A DNA stretch of 64,000 nucleotides from Rhodopseudomonas pseudopalustris (GCF_900110435.1 NZ_FODT01000006.1:299972-363971); one strand, 5' to 3'. Shown: positions 18,710-27,574, counted from the stretch's first letter. Numbers and translations: made by a program. Notes: generated by a model from the sequence alone, not told the origin.

Positions 18710-19486
18710 TCACGTGGCCGGCGCTTCGCCGACGTCGCGGCCGCGCCATTTCGAGCGCCGACGGTACAGCGGCCAGGCGAAGCGGGTCAGCGCCGCGTCG
18801 ATCCGCTCATCGGTGAGCCGGGTCTTGCGCCAGCGATAGATGTAGCCGTGCATCAGCCAGATCGCCAGAAACGTCACCAGGCCGGCGATCGCCACGTCGG
18901 TGAAGAAATGGCCGCCGAACGCCATCCGCAGCACGCCAGTCGCGGTGCCGAAGGTGAAGGCGGCGGCATAGGCCAGCGGCCGCCACGGCGCCGGCGCCAG
19001 CGCCGCCGGCGCGAAGGTCCAATAGGCGGTGGCGGCCTCGCCGGAGAAGAACGAGCAGTTCTTCGGGCAGGCGCCGCGCGGGTCCCACCACGGCATGAAT
19101 TGGTTGGCGCCGGCGAATTCGGTGACGAAGATCGGCCGCGGCCGGCCCCAATGGCTCTTGAAAGTAAGATTGGTGAGGATGCCGGCGGCGAGCGTCATGG
19201 TCACCACCAGAAACATCATGGTGCGGCCGCGAACCATCAGCGGCTTGTCCGGCCGCGCCAGCTTCACCAGCAGCGCGATGATCGACGGCGCGACGAACGC
19301 CCAAGCGATCCACATCGCCGCGTCGCGGGCGAAATTGGCAAAAGGCACCGCCTTCAGCGGGAAGCTGCGGGTGGCAGGGTCGAAGAACAGCCCGGCGAGC
19401 CACAGGTCGAGCTCGGGATAGAGCCCGAACAGCAATCCGACTGCGGCGAACAGCCCGAGCGCGATGATAAGTCCCGTACGGTTCAT
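18710..19486 (-). CDS. PAP2-family phosphatase, membrane (258 aa)
   Basis: Type 2 phosphatidic acid phosphatase-like membrane protein with about six hydrophobic segments. The C1 motif is KSHWGRPRP, and the C3 motif RMAFGGHFFTD holds the nucleophilic His and the relay Asp. The C2 motif, normally P-S-G-H, is replaced by FFSGEA, so an acidic residue stands where His assists catalysis. Such variants occur among lipid A and undecaprenyl phosphatase-like proteins, so a lipid phosphate substrate is plausible. The basic tail (YRRRSKWRGRDVGE) is cytoplasmic. The gene lies 81 bp below the next membrane gene and may belong to the rlmN operon. Confidence 0.85.
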   Translation of the reverse strand: MNRTGLIIALGLFAAVGLLFGLYPELDLWLAGLFFDPATRSFPLKAVPFANFARDAAMWIAWAFVAPSIIALLVKLARPDKPLMVRGRTMMFLVVTMTLAAGILTNLTFKSHWGRPRPIFVTEFAGANQFMPWWDPRGACPKNCSFFSGEAATAYWTFAPAALAPAPWRPLAYAAAFTFGTATGVLRMAFGGHFFTDVAIAGLVTFLAIWLMHGYIYRWRKTRLTDERIDAALTRFAWPLYRRRSKWRGRDVGEAPAT

Positions 19487-19567
19487 GGGCGGGGTTTATC
19501 CGAGGCGGCGGGGGATGAAAAGGCGGGCCGCCGCGAGCGGCCGGAGCTCCGGCTGCGGCCCGGCGCC

Positions 19568-20086
19568 TCAGGGCGACGGCGGAATTTGCGAAGGCGGCGA
19601 AGGCGGCTGCGGCGCCGGCGGAACGCCGGGATGCGGCAGTGAACGCCGCGGCGGATCGCGCCAGAGGCCGGCGTTGCGTCCGGCGATCAGCCAATACACC
19701 AGCCCGCCGATGATGCCGGCGCCGGTCATGATCTCGAGATGCCGCCGGACGATCCCGTCGAACTGCAGCGTCGCCGGATCGAACGGCACCAGGCCGAGAT
19801 AGCAGGCGACCCCGACCGCAGCGCCGCCGATCGCATAGACCAGAGCACTGCGAATCGCGAAGGCTTCAGTCACCAGCACGACGATCAGCGCCGGCAACAG
19901 CGCGAAGCCCGATACGAAGATGAAGCCGAAGCCGAGCACGATGTTGAGCGCATCCGGATCGATCGGCGCGCCGGCGATATCGCTCAGCTCGGGAAACAGC
20001 ATCGTGCCGACGATCACCAGCCCCGCCGCGAGGCTGGCGAACAGGAAGCCGAAAGCAATGGCGAACAGCCGGCCGATCAGCGCCAT
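19568..20086 (-). CDS. Membrane protein of unknown function (172 aa)
   Basis: Four hydrophobic segments (about residues 7-31, 47-72, 77-97, 119-135) are followed by a proline-rich cytoplasmic tail (PPAPQPPSPPSQIPPSP). I do not recognise a domain; similar proteins are familiar as conserved hypothetical membrane proteins in Bradyrhizobium-like genomes. Its ATG shares one base with the TGA of the HD-domain gene (TGATG), so translation is coupled, and the two products may act together. No catalytic motif is visible. Confidence 0.75.
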   Translation of the reverse strand: MALIGRLFAIAFGFLFASLAAGLVIVGTMLFPELSDIAGAPIDPDALNIVLGFGFIFVSGFALLPALIVVLVTEAFAIRSALVYAIGGAAVGVACYLGLVPFDPATLQFDGIVRRHLEIMTGAGIIGGLVYWLIAGRNAGLWRDPPRRSLPHPGVPPAPQPPSPPSQIPPSP

Positions 20087-20679
20087 CAGATGTCGGCCTG
20101 CGACGATGGCTGCTGCGCCATCCGGGCTCGGGTCTCGCCTTCGAGTTCAGTCCGGATCGTCGCCAGCAACGGATCAACCCCGGTCTGTTTGACGCCGTAG
20201 CCAAGGTTGAAGGCGTAGTCGAAATCGGCCGGGTTCAGGCCCTGATTGTGCTGCAGAATGGTCTCCAGCTTGTCGAGCCCCTTGGCCAGCCGCGCCTCGA
20301 GCGAGCCGCCGGAATCGTAGTCCTGCCACAGCGCCAGGATTTCCGCGCGCCGCCTGGCGTCGAGCGGCTGCGTCAGGGCTTCGAGATCGGCCCGCTCCTG
20401 CGCCGCCTTGTCGGTGCCGTCCGATTGCGCCACCGCCGGAACATCGCCGTGCAACGCCTCGCCCAGATCATGGACGATGCAGATCTTCAGCAGCCGCGCC
20501 ACGTCGATGTCGCCGAACGCATCGGCGAACAGCATCGCCATCAGGCACAGCCGCCAGGTGTGCTCAGCGGTGCTCTCCGGTCGCCCGGTGGAGGTGTGGC
20601 CGCTGCGCAGCACGCTCTTCAGACGCTCCGCCTCACGCAGGAATGTGAGCGCGCCCTTGATCTCGTGCGCCGGCATCAT
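20086..20679 (-). CDS. HD-domain phosphohydrolase, YfbR/HDDC2-like (197 aa)
   Basis: Metal-dependent HD-superfamily protein. The first His is in STAEHTWRLCLMAMLFAD, the HD doublet in CIVHDLGEALHGDVPAV, and the distal Asp in LAKGLDKLETILQHNQ. This arrangement matches the 5'-deoxynucleotidase / HDDC2 group, whose members remove phosphate from deoxynucleoside monophosphates; activity on dNMPs here is by homology. Start at ATG 20679 (or the ATG three bases on), only four bases after the rlmN stop. Its stop overlaps the start of the following membrane gene. The three genes look like one operon. Confidence 0.85.
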   Translation of the reverse strand: MMPAHEIKGALTFLREAERLKSVLRSGHTSTGRPESTAEHTWRLCLMAMLFADAFGDIDVARLLKICIVHDLGEALHGDVPAVAQSDGTDKAAQERADLEALTQPLDARRRAEILALWQDYDSGGSLEARLAKGLDKLETILQHNQGLNPADFDYAFNLGYGVKQTGVDPLLATIRTELEGETRARMAQQPSSQADI

Positions 20680-20683
20680 CCGG

Positions 20684-21880
20684 TCAATCCGTCATCGCCA
20701 TCGCGCGCAACGCGTCGCGCTCGCGCACCGACAGCTTCTCGGTTTCCGATTTCAACTGGCCGCAGGCGGCCAGAATATCGCGGCCGCGCGGCGTTCGCAC
20801 CGGCGACGAATAGCCGGCGTTGAAGATGTATTCGGAGAATTTCTCGATCTGGTCCCAGTCCGAGCATTCGTAGGCCGAGCCCGGCCACGGATTGAACGGG
20901 ATCAAATTGATCTTGGCCGGGATGCCCTTCAGCAGTTGCACCAGCCGCCGCGCATCGTCGAGCGAGTCGTTCACGCCCTTCAGCATCACATATTCGAAGG
21001 TGATGCGGCGAGCGTTGGAGGCGCCGGGATAGTCGCGGCAGGCCTGCAGCAGCTCCTTGAGCGGATATTTGCGGTTGAGCGGCACCAGTTCGTCGCGCAA
21101 TTCGTCGCGCACCGCGTGCAGCGAGATCGCCAGCATCACACCGATCTCCTCGCCGGTGCGGATGATGTTCGGCACCACGCCGGAGGTCGACAGCGTCACC
21201 CGCCGACGCGAAATGCCGATGCCCTCGTTGTCGGTCACGATCAGCAGCGCGTCGCGCACCGCCTCGAAATTGTACAGCGGCTCGCCCATCCCCATCATCA
21301 CGATGTTGGTGACGAGGCGGTTGCCGTTCGGGGTCTCGCGGTCGACCCAATCATTGAGACGATCGCGCGCCACCATCACCTGGCCGATGATCTCGCCGGC
21401 GGTGAGGTTACGCACCAGCCGCTGGGTGCCGGTGTGGCAGAACGAGCAGTTCAGCGTGCAGCCGACCTGGCTGGACACGCATAGCGTGCCGCGGTCGGTC
21501 TCGGGAATGTAGACGCACTCGACCTCGTGCGCCTTCTGCACGTCGTCGCCGCTCGGCAGCCGCAGCAGCCATTTGCGGGTTCCGTCATTGGAAATCTGCT
21601 CGGCCACCACTTCGGGCCGGTCGACCGTGAAATGCTCCCCGAGCTGCGCCCGCATCTCCTTGGAGACGTTGGTCATTTCGGAAAAATCCCGGGCGCCGCG
21701 GAGATACATCCAGTTCCACAGCTGCTGCGCGCGCATCTTGCGCTGCGCCGGCGCGACGCCGATGTGGCCCAGTCTCTCGGCCAGTTCGGCGCGCGACAGC
21801 CCGATCAGCGACGGCTTGGCCGGCGGAACATAGGTTTCCAGCGGTGTTTTCTCGAGCTGAGCAGCAGCGGCAAGGGTCAT
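20684..21880 (-). CDS. rlmN: Dual-specificity RNA methyltransferase RlmN (398 aa)
   Basis: Radical-SAM enzyme that methylates C2 of A2503 in 23S rRNA and A37 of some tRNAs. The iron-sulfur ligands are CTLNCSFC (Cys141, 145, 148). [15 protein letters not shown] and the distal Cys in SAYECSDW (methyl-carrying) complete the two-cysteine chemistry. The N-terminal region ([20 protein letters not shown]) is the usual RNA-binding accessory domain. The family's typical length is somewhat shorter (about 380), with the excess at the N-terminus. It is first in a compact minus-strand cluster with the HD-domain and membrane genes. Confidence 0.95.
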   Translation of the reverse strand: MTLAAAAQLEKTPLETYVPPAKPSLIGLSRAELAERLGHIGVAPAQRKMRAQQLWNWMYLRGARDFSEMTNVSKEMRAQLGEHFTVDRPEVVAEQISNDGTRKWLLRLPSGDDVQKAHEVECVYIPETDRGTLCVSSQVGCTLNCSFCHTGTQRLVRNLTAGEIIGQVMVARDRLNDWVDRETPNGNRLVTNIVMMGMGEPLYNFEAVRDALLIVTDNEGIGISRRRVTLSTSGVVPNIIRTGEEIGVMLAISLHAVRDELRDELVPLNRKYPLKELLQACRDYPGASNARRITFEYVMLKGVNDSLDDARRLVQLLKGIPAKINLIPFNPWPGSAYECSDWDQIEKFSEYIFNAGYSSPVRTPRGRDILAACGQLKSETEKLSVRERDALRAMAMTD

Positions 21881-21959
21881 GACATACCGGTTTCAGGCGG
21901 GCCGAATGCCCGCAGCAAGCAGAACATCCTCCTCCCGAGCAACGGCCGGCGGCCGCGTC

Positions 21960-22027
21960 TCGAAGGATGAGGAGGGTCTTCGGCCTCACGGTTCGAGGCG
22001 TCCGCCACGGCGGACTCCTCATCGTGA
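21960..22027. repeat. Palindromic intergenic element (CTCGAAGGATGAGG type)
   Basis: GATGAGGAG (21966-21974) pairs exactly with CTCCTCATC (22015-22023). Between them GTCCGCC and GGCGGAC form a second stem. The CTCGAAGGATG segment recurs in the elements at 40299 and 51433, suggesting one family. It lies between ialB and rlmN, both minus strand. Confidence 0.6.
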
Positions 22028-22138
22028 GGGACGAGCGCGGACGTCCGCGGCTCGAAAGCTCGTCTCAGATAAGCGTTTCCGACGGTTCTGCAAAGCCGCG
22101 AATCGCGGCTGGCGCCGGCCGAATCAGATGGCTCGACC

Positions 22139-22717
22139 TCAGCCGCCGCAGTTCTGCGCCACCTTGTCGAGCGCCTGCGCCAGGCCTTTCAGCGAAAACG
22201 TGTCGGCGGTGGCGGTTCCCTTGGCGGAGACGCCCTTGACGGTCACCTCCGGAGCCTTGCGCAGCGCTTCGACCAGCCGCTCTTCCTCGGCTGCGTTCTT
22301 GATCCAGATGCCGTCGCCCTGAGTATACATCGCGAAGGTCGCGCCGCCGACCTCCATGGTGGATTCCGAGCCGGGCTTCAGCGGGTAGCCGATCATCACC
22401 GAGACTTCGTTGACCACCTTCTCGGCAGGACGGGTCGAGATGAAGGCGTAGGCCGGATCGCGCGGCCGGTTTGCCGGCGTGGTCTTGGACGAGGACGGCT
22501 TGGCGAGAACGAAGCAGACCTTCTTGCCGTTCGGCGCCGCCATATAGGCGCCCCAAATGCCGAACTGGCCGATCAGGGTCGGCTCGGCGCCGACGCTCCC
22601 GGTCGACGCCGGCTTGGCGGCCGCGCCCTTCGACTCGGGCTTCGCCAGCGCGGCGCTGCCCGCGCCCCACACCATCGCCCCCGCAACTGCGGCAATCAGC
22701 ATTCGCCTCGCGCTCAT
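22139..22717 (-). CDS. Invasion-associated locus B (IalB) family protein (192 aa)
   Basis: Secreted protein with a signal peptide (residues ~1-25: RRMLIAAVAGAMVWGAGSAALA) and then a low-complexity linker. The core (FGIWGAYMAAPNGKKVCFVL, RPAEKVVNEVSVMIGYPL and DGIWIKNAAEEERLVEALRK) is the IalB fold, with one Cys pair (CFVL and the terminal NCGG). Bartonella IalB aids erythrocyte entry, but the family is widespread in non-pathogenic Rhizobiales with unknown periplasmic roles. The ATG at 22717 is used; a TTG at 22723 has better spacing from GAGGGA and is an alternative. Divergent from the quinone oxidoreductase gene across 289 bp with no further gene. Confidence 0.83.
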   Translation of the reverse strand: MSARRMLIAAVAGAMVWGAGSAALAKPESKGAAAKPASTGSVGAEPTLIGQFGIWGAYMAAPNGKKVCFVLAKPSSSKTTPANRPRDPAYAFISTRPAEKVVNEVSVMIGYPLKPGSESTMEVGGATFAMYTQGDGIWIKNAAEEERLVEALRKAPEVTVKGVSAKGTATADTFSLKGLAQALDKVAQNCGG

Positions 22718-23006
22718 GGGCAAGTCTGGTCCCTCATTATTGTGACTGCAAAATGGCTTGCGCGATTCGCCTAATCACGCGACCCGGAATAGCCGGGATG
22801 GTCGATTCTGGAAAGGCGTCGGGCGGGACCATCGGAACCTGCAAGCGCCTCGCCGTGGCGCGCTCCGCATCACGGAATAAGCGCCTGCAAATCCTGCCAT
22901 AACGACCGCCGCGCGCGCGCGCCGCAGGCCCGAAACCGATTGTCCCCACTGCGCAAATCCGGCAAGAAGTTCACAACTGTCTCGAGCCAGAAGGTCAGGT
23001 GAGCCG

Positions 23007-23981
23007 ATGAAAGCCATTCTCTGCCAGCAATATTGCGGTCCCGACGATCTCGTTCTCGCCGACGTGCCCGATCCGGTCGCCGGCCCCGGCGAAGCGGTGA
23101 TCGCAATCAAGGCGGCGGCGCTGAATTTCTTCGACATCCTGATGATTCAGGGCAAGTACCAGATCAAGCCGCCGTTTCCGTTCTCGCCGGGCGCGGAAGT
23201 CGCGGGCGTGATCGAGAGCATCGGCGACGGCGTCACCGATCTCAAGGTCGGCGACCGCGTGGTGGCGTCGTGCGGCCATAACGGCGCGCGCGAGAAGATC
23301 GCGCTGCCGGCCGCCTCGATCGTCAAGATTCCGGACAACCTCGACTACGACCGCGCCGCGGGCATCATCATTATCTACGGCACCGCGCTGCACGCACTGG
23401 AAGATCGCGCCAGCCCGAAGCCGGGCGAGACGCTGGCCGTGCTCGGCGCCGCCGGCGGCACCGGGCTTGCCGCCTGCGAACTCGGCAAGCTGATGGGTCT
23501 CAAGGTGATCGCCTGCGCCTCGTCGGACGAGAAGCTCGCATTCGCCAGGCAGCATGGCGCCGAGCTGACGCTGAACTACGCCAAGGAAGACCTGAAAGAG
23601 GGCCTGAAGAAGCTGACCGGCGGCAAGGGCGTCGACATCATCTTCGATCCGGTCGGCGGAACCTACGCCGAGGCCGCATTGCGCTCGATCGCCTGGGAAG
23701 GCCGCTTCCTGGTGATCGGTTTCGCCGCCGGCGACATTCCGAAGATGCCGCTCAACCTCGCACTGCTGAAAGGCTGCGACATCCGCGGCGTGTTCTGGGG
23801 GGCGTGGACGCGGCTGAACGCGGCCAAAAACCGCGCCAATCTCGAGAAACTGGTGCAATGGACCGCGGAGGGCAAGATCTCCTCCCATGTCGACCGCACC
23901 TTCCCCCTGGCGCAAACCGCCGACGCGCTGAAAGTGCTCGGCGGCCGCCAGGCGATGGGCAAGGTGATCTTGCATCCGTAA
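23007..23981 (+). CDS. NADPH:quinone oxidoreductase-type MDR enzyme (324 aa)
   Basis: Zinc-free medium-chain dehydrogenase/reductase. The GroES-like N-terminal domain has KAAALNFFDILMIQGKY and PGAEVAGVIESIG; the Rossmann domain has LGAAGGTGLAACELGKLMG (NADPH). No structural zinc cysteines are present, as in QOR/crotonase-type members. The C-terminus (ISSHVDRTFPLAQTADALKV and MGKVILHP) is standard. These enzymes reduce quinones or enones; the substrate here is unknown. The ATG at 23007 follows CAGGTGAG. It is convergent with the FAD oxidoreductase, with a dispersed repeat between. Confidence 0.9.
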   Translation: MKAILCQQYCGPDDLVLADVPDPVAGPGEAVIAIKAAALNFFDILMIQGKYQIKPPFPFSPGAEVAGVIESIGDGVTDLKVGDRVVASCGHNGAREKIALPAASIVKIPDNLDYDRAAGIIIIYGTALHALEDRASPKPGETLAVLGAAGGTGLAACELGKLMGLKVIACASSDEKLAFARQHGAELTLNYAKEDLKEGLKKLTGGKGVDIIFDPVGGTYAEAALRSIAWEGRFLVIGFAAGDIPKMPLNLALLKGCDIRGVFWGAWTRLNAAKNRANLEKLVQWTAEGKISSHVDRTFPLAQTADALKVLGGRQAMGKVILHP

Positions 23982-24026
23982 TCGGCGGCGCGTGATCTTC
24001 GGAGGGCGGGTGACGCTCTGAGCGTT

Positions 24027-24131
24027 GGAGCGTTTTCGAGCGAAGTGGAAACCGGTTCGCGTGAAGAAAACGCGTCAGACCAAAAAGTGAGAGCTCCGGT
24101 TCTGATTCTTTCAGAACCGGAAAAGCTCTAG
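24027..24131. repeat. Dispersed double-hairpin repeat, copy 2
   Basis: Same element and orientation as copy 1 at 8966-9070: GGAGCGTTTTCGAGCGAAGT, then ACCGGTTCGCGTGAAGAAAA and CGCGTCAGACCAAAAAG, ending in the GGTTCTGA / TCAGAACC stem closed by GAGCT / AGCTC. It lies in the gap between convergent genes (quinone oxidoreductase and FAD oxidoreductase). Confidence 0.88.
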
Positions 24132-24151
24132 CCCGCCCTGCGGCCTCCGCG

Positions 24152-26305
24152 CTACGCCGGCGTCAGCACCGGCGCGATGACAGCGGCTTGTCGAACGCCT
24201 GCGGCTGAGGCCGGCCGGCTCAGCAATCCCGGCAGCAGCGCTTCGGCGGCATTTGCGCCGGAGATCACCACCGCCTCGACGCCGGCGCCGCTATTGCCGC
24301 CGCCGGCGATCACCAGATTGCGCAGCGGCGACTTCGATCCCTTCAACTGTCCCGCTCTCGACATCCCGTAGATCGAGCCGGCGCTGGCCCAGTCGTAGCG
24401 GGCATAGGTGACCGGGCTTGCATCGGTCCGATAGACGATATGCTGCGACAGGCCGGGGATCACCGTTTCGGCGGCGGCGACCATCCGGTCCCCAAGTTCT
24501 TCCTTGCGCCGCAGATACGCCTCCGAACGCCGCCACTCCTTCCAGTCGTTGCCGCCGCCCTGGTCTGGAAACCAGCTTTGCGCCTCCGCGTGCGGCACCA
24601 AGGCGATCAGCGACAGGATCGAATGGCCGGCCGGCGCGGCGGAGGGATCGAGCTTCGACATCATCGCAATGCCGAGCTTCATCGGCGCGTGCAGATGCGT
24701 CGATGGACGAAGCTCCGGCACGAAATCGACGCCGAGATGCACGCTGAAACAGGAATTCGCCGGCGCCGCTTTGGCGAGATCGTCGCAATAGCCGCGCGGC
24801 AGCGCATCCGGCGGCGCCAGTTCGAGCAGCGTGCGCTTCATGTCGGCATTCGAGATCACCGCCCGGGCGCGCACCGTGTCGCCATTGGCCAGCACCACCC
24901 CGCTGGCGCGGCCGTTCTCGACCAGGATCTGCTTGACCGCCGTCTTCAGCCGGACCACGCCGCCGCGCGCCGCGATCGCGTCGACCAGCGCGTCGGCGAC
25001 GACGCCTGAGCCGCCGCGCGGATAGGAGCCGCCATGGAAGTAGTAGCCGAAGATCGGCACCATCCGTGCACAGCTCGGCGGCTCGCTGCCGTCGCCGATA
25101 TAGCTGGACAACGCATTGATGAATCCCACGGCACTGGGGTCACTGACATGCGCCGCGACGAGGTCGGCGAATGGCCTGTCCATCCATTTGTAGGCGTGCG
25201 GATGCGCGCGCGGAAAGGCGAGCAACTCGTCGATCGTCGCCGGCGATCCGGGAACGCCGCCGCGGCTCGCGGCGGTTGAAAACATGTCGTCGAAGATCGC
25301 CTTGATCTCGTCGAACAGTGTTGCGATGCCGCCGGCGCTGTCGGGAAATTTCTTGCCGAGCACGGCGACATAGTCCCGCCAGTCCGGCGGCACGTCGATC
25401 GCGCCGCCCGCCAGATGGAAGCTGTGGGTCACCCGCTCCCACTGCAGCCGGTCCGCGACGCCGAGCCGTTGCAGCAGGCTGTTGAACGGTCCGCCCGGAT
25501 GAACGCCGGAGAAGTCATGCGGCCCGGCGTCGAAGCGATACACCACCGGTCTGTTGCGATGATGCGCCTTGCGCAGATAGCTGTGGCAGTAGCCGCCGGC
25601 GACGACGTGCTGGTCGAATACTTTGACCTTCAGGCCCGCGTCGGCGAGCAATGCGGCCGCCGTCAACCCGCCGATGCCGGCGCCGATCACCGTGACGTCG
25701 CAATCGGCGCCGTCGTCCGCGGTGTCTTGCTTGGCGAAGGACGGCGCCGGCCAGCGGAAGGTTTCCTGCGAGGCCGCCAGCCGCTGCAGCACCAAGCGGA
25801 TCGCGAGTTTCGGCCCGAAGATCGAGATCAGCGCGCCGGCCGTGACGATCGCGGTGATCACTTCGCCCGGCGCGTCGGAATAGCGGCAGGCGGCGATCGC
25901 GCCGAACAGCACCGCCCACAACGCGGTGATCGCGGCGTTGATGACGAAGAATTGCGGCGTGCCGGCATTGTCCGGATAGGCGGCGCGGGCATAGTCCGCG
26001 GTCCACGGACGGCACGCCAGCAGGCTGAGCGCGCTGATCGCGGACAGGCCGGCGAAGGACAGCCACAGCGCGTTGGATGCAACCAGATCGGGGGCTGCGA
26101 TCAGCAATCCGGCAAGGCCGAGAAACAGCACGAGGCCGCCGGCTTCGAGCACGAACAATTCGCCCCGATAGGCGCGCCAGCCATTGCCGATCAGCGACAG
26201 CAACAGCCCCGCGCCGATCGCCCAGTCCGGGTGATGCGTTGCAAGCAGCGCCCAGAACAGCGCGAACGGCGCCAGCACCAGTTTCACCGTCAGGAAGGTC
26301 TGCAT
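24152..26305 (-). CDS. Membrane-anchored FAD oxidoreductase, phytoene desaturase / carotenoid isomerase-like (717 aa)
   Basis: A two-part protein. Residues 1-~175 hold about six hydrophobic segments (near 3-23, 28-42, 55-71, 81-99, 120-141, 148-166). From about 203 a flavoprotein begins with VTVIGAGIGGLTAAALLADA (FAD Rossmann), then DQHVVAGGYCHSY, FDAGPHDFSG and a C-terminal VIAGGGNSGAGVEAVVISG that closes the FAD site. The flavoprotein part resembles CrtISO/CrtI-type desaturases and isomerases that act on hydrophobic polyenes. The membrane domain is not standard for that family. The ATG at 26305 follows an excellent GGAGG; a reading from 26377 is unsupported. It is divergent from a TetR gene whose operators lie 75-127 bp upstream, so it is the probable regulated target. 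The substrate is unknown. Confidence 0.85.
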   Translation of the reverse strand: MQTFLTVKLVLAPFALFWALLATHHPDWAIGAGLLLSLIGNGWRAYRGELFVLEAGGLVLFLGLAGLLIAAPDLVASNALWLSFAGLSAISALSLLACRPWTADYARAAYPDNAGTPQFFVINAAITALWAVLFGAIAACRYSDAPGEVITAIVTAGALISIFGPKLAIRLVLQRLAASQETFRWPAPSFAKQDTADDGADCDVTVIGAGIGGLTAAALLADAGLKVKVFDQHVVAGGYCHSYLRKAHHRNRPVVYRFDAGPHDFSGVHPGGPFNSLLQRLGVADRLQWERVTHSFHLAGGAIDVPPDWRDYVAVLGKKFPDSAGGIATLFDEIKAIFDDMFSTAASRGGVPGSPATIDELLAFPRAHPHAYKWMDRPFADLVAAHVSDPSAVGFINALSSYIGDGSEPPSCARMVPIFGYYFHGGSYPRGGSGVVADALVDAIAARGGVVRLKTAVKQILVENGRASGVVLANGDTVRARAVISNADMKRTLLELAPPDALPRGYCDDLAKAAPANSCFSVHLGVDFVPELRPSTHLHAPMKLGIAMMSKLDPSAAPAGHSILSLIALVPHAEAQSWFPDQGGGNDWKEWRRSEAYLRRKEELGDRMVAAAETVIPGLSQHIVYRTDASPVTYARYDWASAGSIYGMSRAGQLKGSKSPLRNLVIAGGGNSGAGVEAVVISGANAAEALLPGLLSRPASAAGVRQAAVIAPVLTPA

Positions 26306-26379
26306 CGTTGCCTCCGGGCTGATCATGGACCCTGGCCCTGAAGCCTTGGCGACGCCGCAACATTGACGCCGGGCCACGT

Positions 26380-26401
26380 TTCGGTACCATCGGGTACCGA
26401 A
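26380..26401. promoter_or_regulatory. TetR-type operator O1
   Basis: Perfect inverted repeat with 9-bp arms TTCGGTACC and GGTACCGAA around a 4-bp centre (ATCG). It lies 55 bp before the TetR ATG (26456) and 75 bp before the divergent oxidoreductase start (26305). Confidence 0.75.
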
Positions 26402-26414
26402 TTTATAGCAAGAT

Positions 26415-26432
26415 CGGTACTGAATGGTACCG
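26415..26432. promoter_or_regulatory. TetR-type operator O2
   Basis: Second copy of the same half-sites, CGGTAC and GTACCG around a 6-bp centre. Its centre is 33 bp from that of O1, about three helical turns, so two dimers could bind on one face of the DNA. Confidence 0.7.
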
Positions 26433-26455
26433 GAATCTCAAGACCTGTGACAACA

Positions 26456-27091
26456 ATGCCTAATGATCTGATTGAACAAGAAAAAAAATCCGCCGACCCG
26501 CGGCGGGCGGCGATCCTGGAGGCGGCCTTCGAGATCTTCGTCGAGAAGGGCTTCGAGGCTGCGACCACCGCCGAGATCGTCCGCCGGGCGCGGACCTCGA
26601 AACGGACGCTGTACGAATTCTTCGCCAGCAAGCAGGACATTCTGACGGCGCTGATCCGCTACGGCAGCCTCAAGATGCAGCCCTCGCCCGACCTGCCGGC
26701 GCCGCAGGATCGTGAGCAGTTCCTCACCACGATCCAGCAGTTCGGCGCCACGTTTCTCGCCGAGTTTCTGCATCCGGAGCGGATGGCGATGTATCGGCTG
26801 GCGATCGCCGAAGGCGGCCGCGGCGACGGCGCGGTGGCGCGCGAACTCGACGCCAGCGGCCGGCTGCCGGTGGTGCTGGGCGTGACCCGGTTTTTCGATC
26901 AGGCGGCGGCGCGCGGCATCCTGCGCCGCGACGACATGGCGATGCTGATCAACGTGTTCTTCTCGGTGCTGATCGGAATCAGTCCGCTGCAGACGTTGCT
27001 CGGCACCGAGCGGCCGCTCACGCCGGAGGCCATTGCCGAAAAGGCCGCGATGGCGACCCGCGTGCTGCGTCGGATGATGGAGACGGAGTGA
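26456..27091 (+). CDS. TetR/AcrR family transcriptional regulator (211 aa)
   Basis: The N-terminal helix-turn-helix spans AAILEAAFEIFVEKGFEAAT and TAEIVRRARTSKRTLYEFFA (about residues 18-58), the canonical TetR arrangement. The C-terminal region (EFLHPERMAMYRLAIAEGGR and the FFSVLIGISPLQTLLG segment) resembles the AefR-like ligand domain (TetR_C_7 type). Start at ATG 26456; the upstream frame would run through the operators. By position it should repress itself and the divergent FAD oxidoreductase. The ligand is unknown; family relatives respond to hydrophobic compounds. Convergent with the DUF1232 gene, 22 bp apart. Confidence 0.9.
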   Translation: MPNDLIEQEKKSADPRRAAILEAAFEIFVEKGFEAATTAEIVRRARTSKRTLYEFFASKQDILTALIRYGSLKMQPSPDLPAPQDREQFLTTIQQFGATFLAEFLHPERMAMYRLAIAEGGRGDGAVARELDASGRLPVVLGVTRFFDQAAARGILRRDDMAMLINVFFSVLIGISPLQTLLGTERPLTPEAIAEKAAMATRVLRRMMETE

Positions 27092-27113
27092 GGCGCAGAC
27101 CGAAGCCGAGCCG

Positions 27114-27488
27114 TCAGGCTTGTTCCTCGAGGCCCCGCCGCATCGCAGTTCGGGCGGCTTCGCGATGCGTCGGCGTGATGTTGCTCGCCACCATGCGGAT
27201 CGCGGTGGCGAGGATCGCCGCGTCGTCGGTGAAGCCGAGGATCGGCAGGATGTCCGGCATGAAATCGAACGGCAGCACGAAATAGGCGATGGCGCCGAGC
27301 AGCGCGACCTGGACGTGCCGCGGTGTCTGGTGATCGAACGCGCAATAATAGGCGGCGAGGATGTCCTCGGCGAACGGCAGATGCACCGCCACCCGCTTGA
27401 TCTTGTGCCAGAACCGCCGGCGCAGCGTCTCGGGATCCTGCGCGAGCTTGTCGGCAGGCTCGAAACCCACACTATGTTCTGTCGTCAT
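27114..27488 (-). CDS. DUF1232 / YkvA family protein (124 aa)
   Basis: Small conserved protein. The core is LLGAIAYFVLPFDFMPDILPILGFTDDAAIL, given here in pieces: LLGAIAYFVLPFDFMPD followed by ILPILGFTDD, the DUF1232 signature. It is amphipathic and probably membrane-associated, with the PFDxxPDxxP loop between two hydrophobic helices. The function is unknown in all lineages; it recurs as a single gene in many proteobacteria. The ATG at 27488 fits the family start. No operon partner is evident: the pterin dehydratase gene upstream is 86 bp away on the same strand. Confidence 0.85.
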   Translation of the reverse strand: MTTEHSVGFEPADKLAQDPETLRRRFWHKIKRVAVHLPFAEDILAAYYCAFDHQTPRHVQVALLGAIAYFVLPFDFMPDILPILGFTDDAAILATAIRMVASNITPTHREAARTAMRRGLEEQA

Positions 27489-27574
27489 CGGAACTCCTCC
27501 GCCGCTGCGGAATGCAGTCGTCGATCCATGCAGATTTGGGGATTTGCCGGCCCCGCCGCAAGCTTCGCCGGGCG

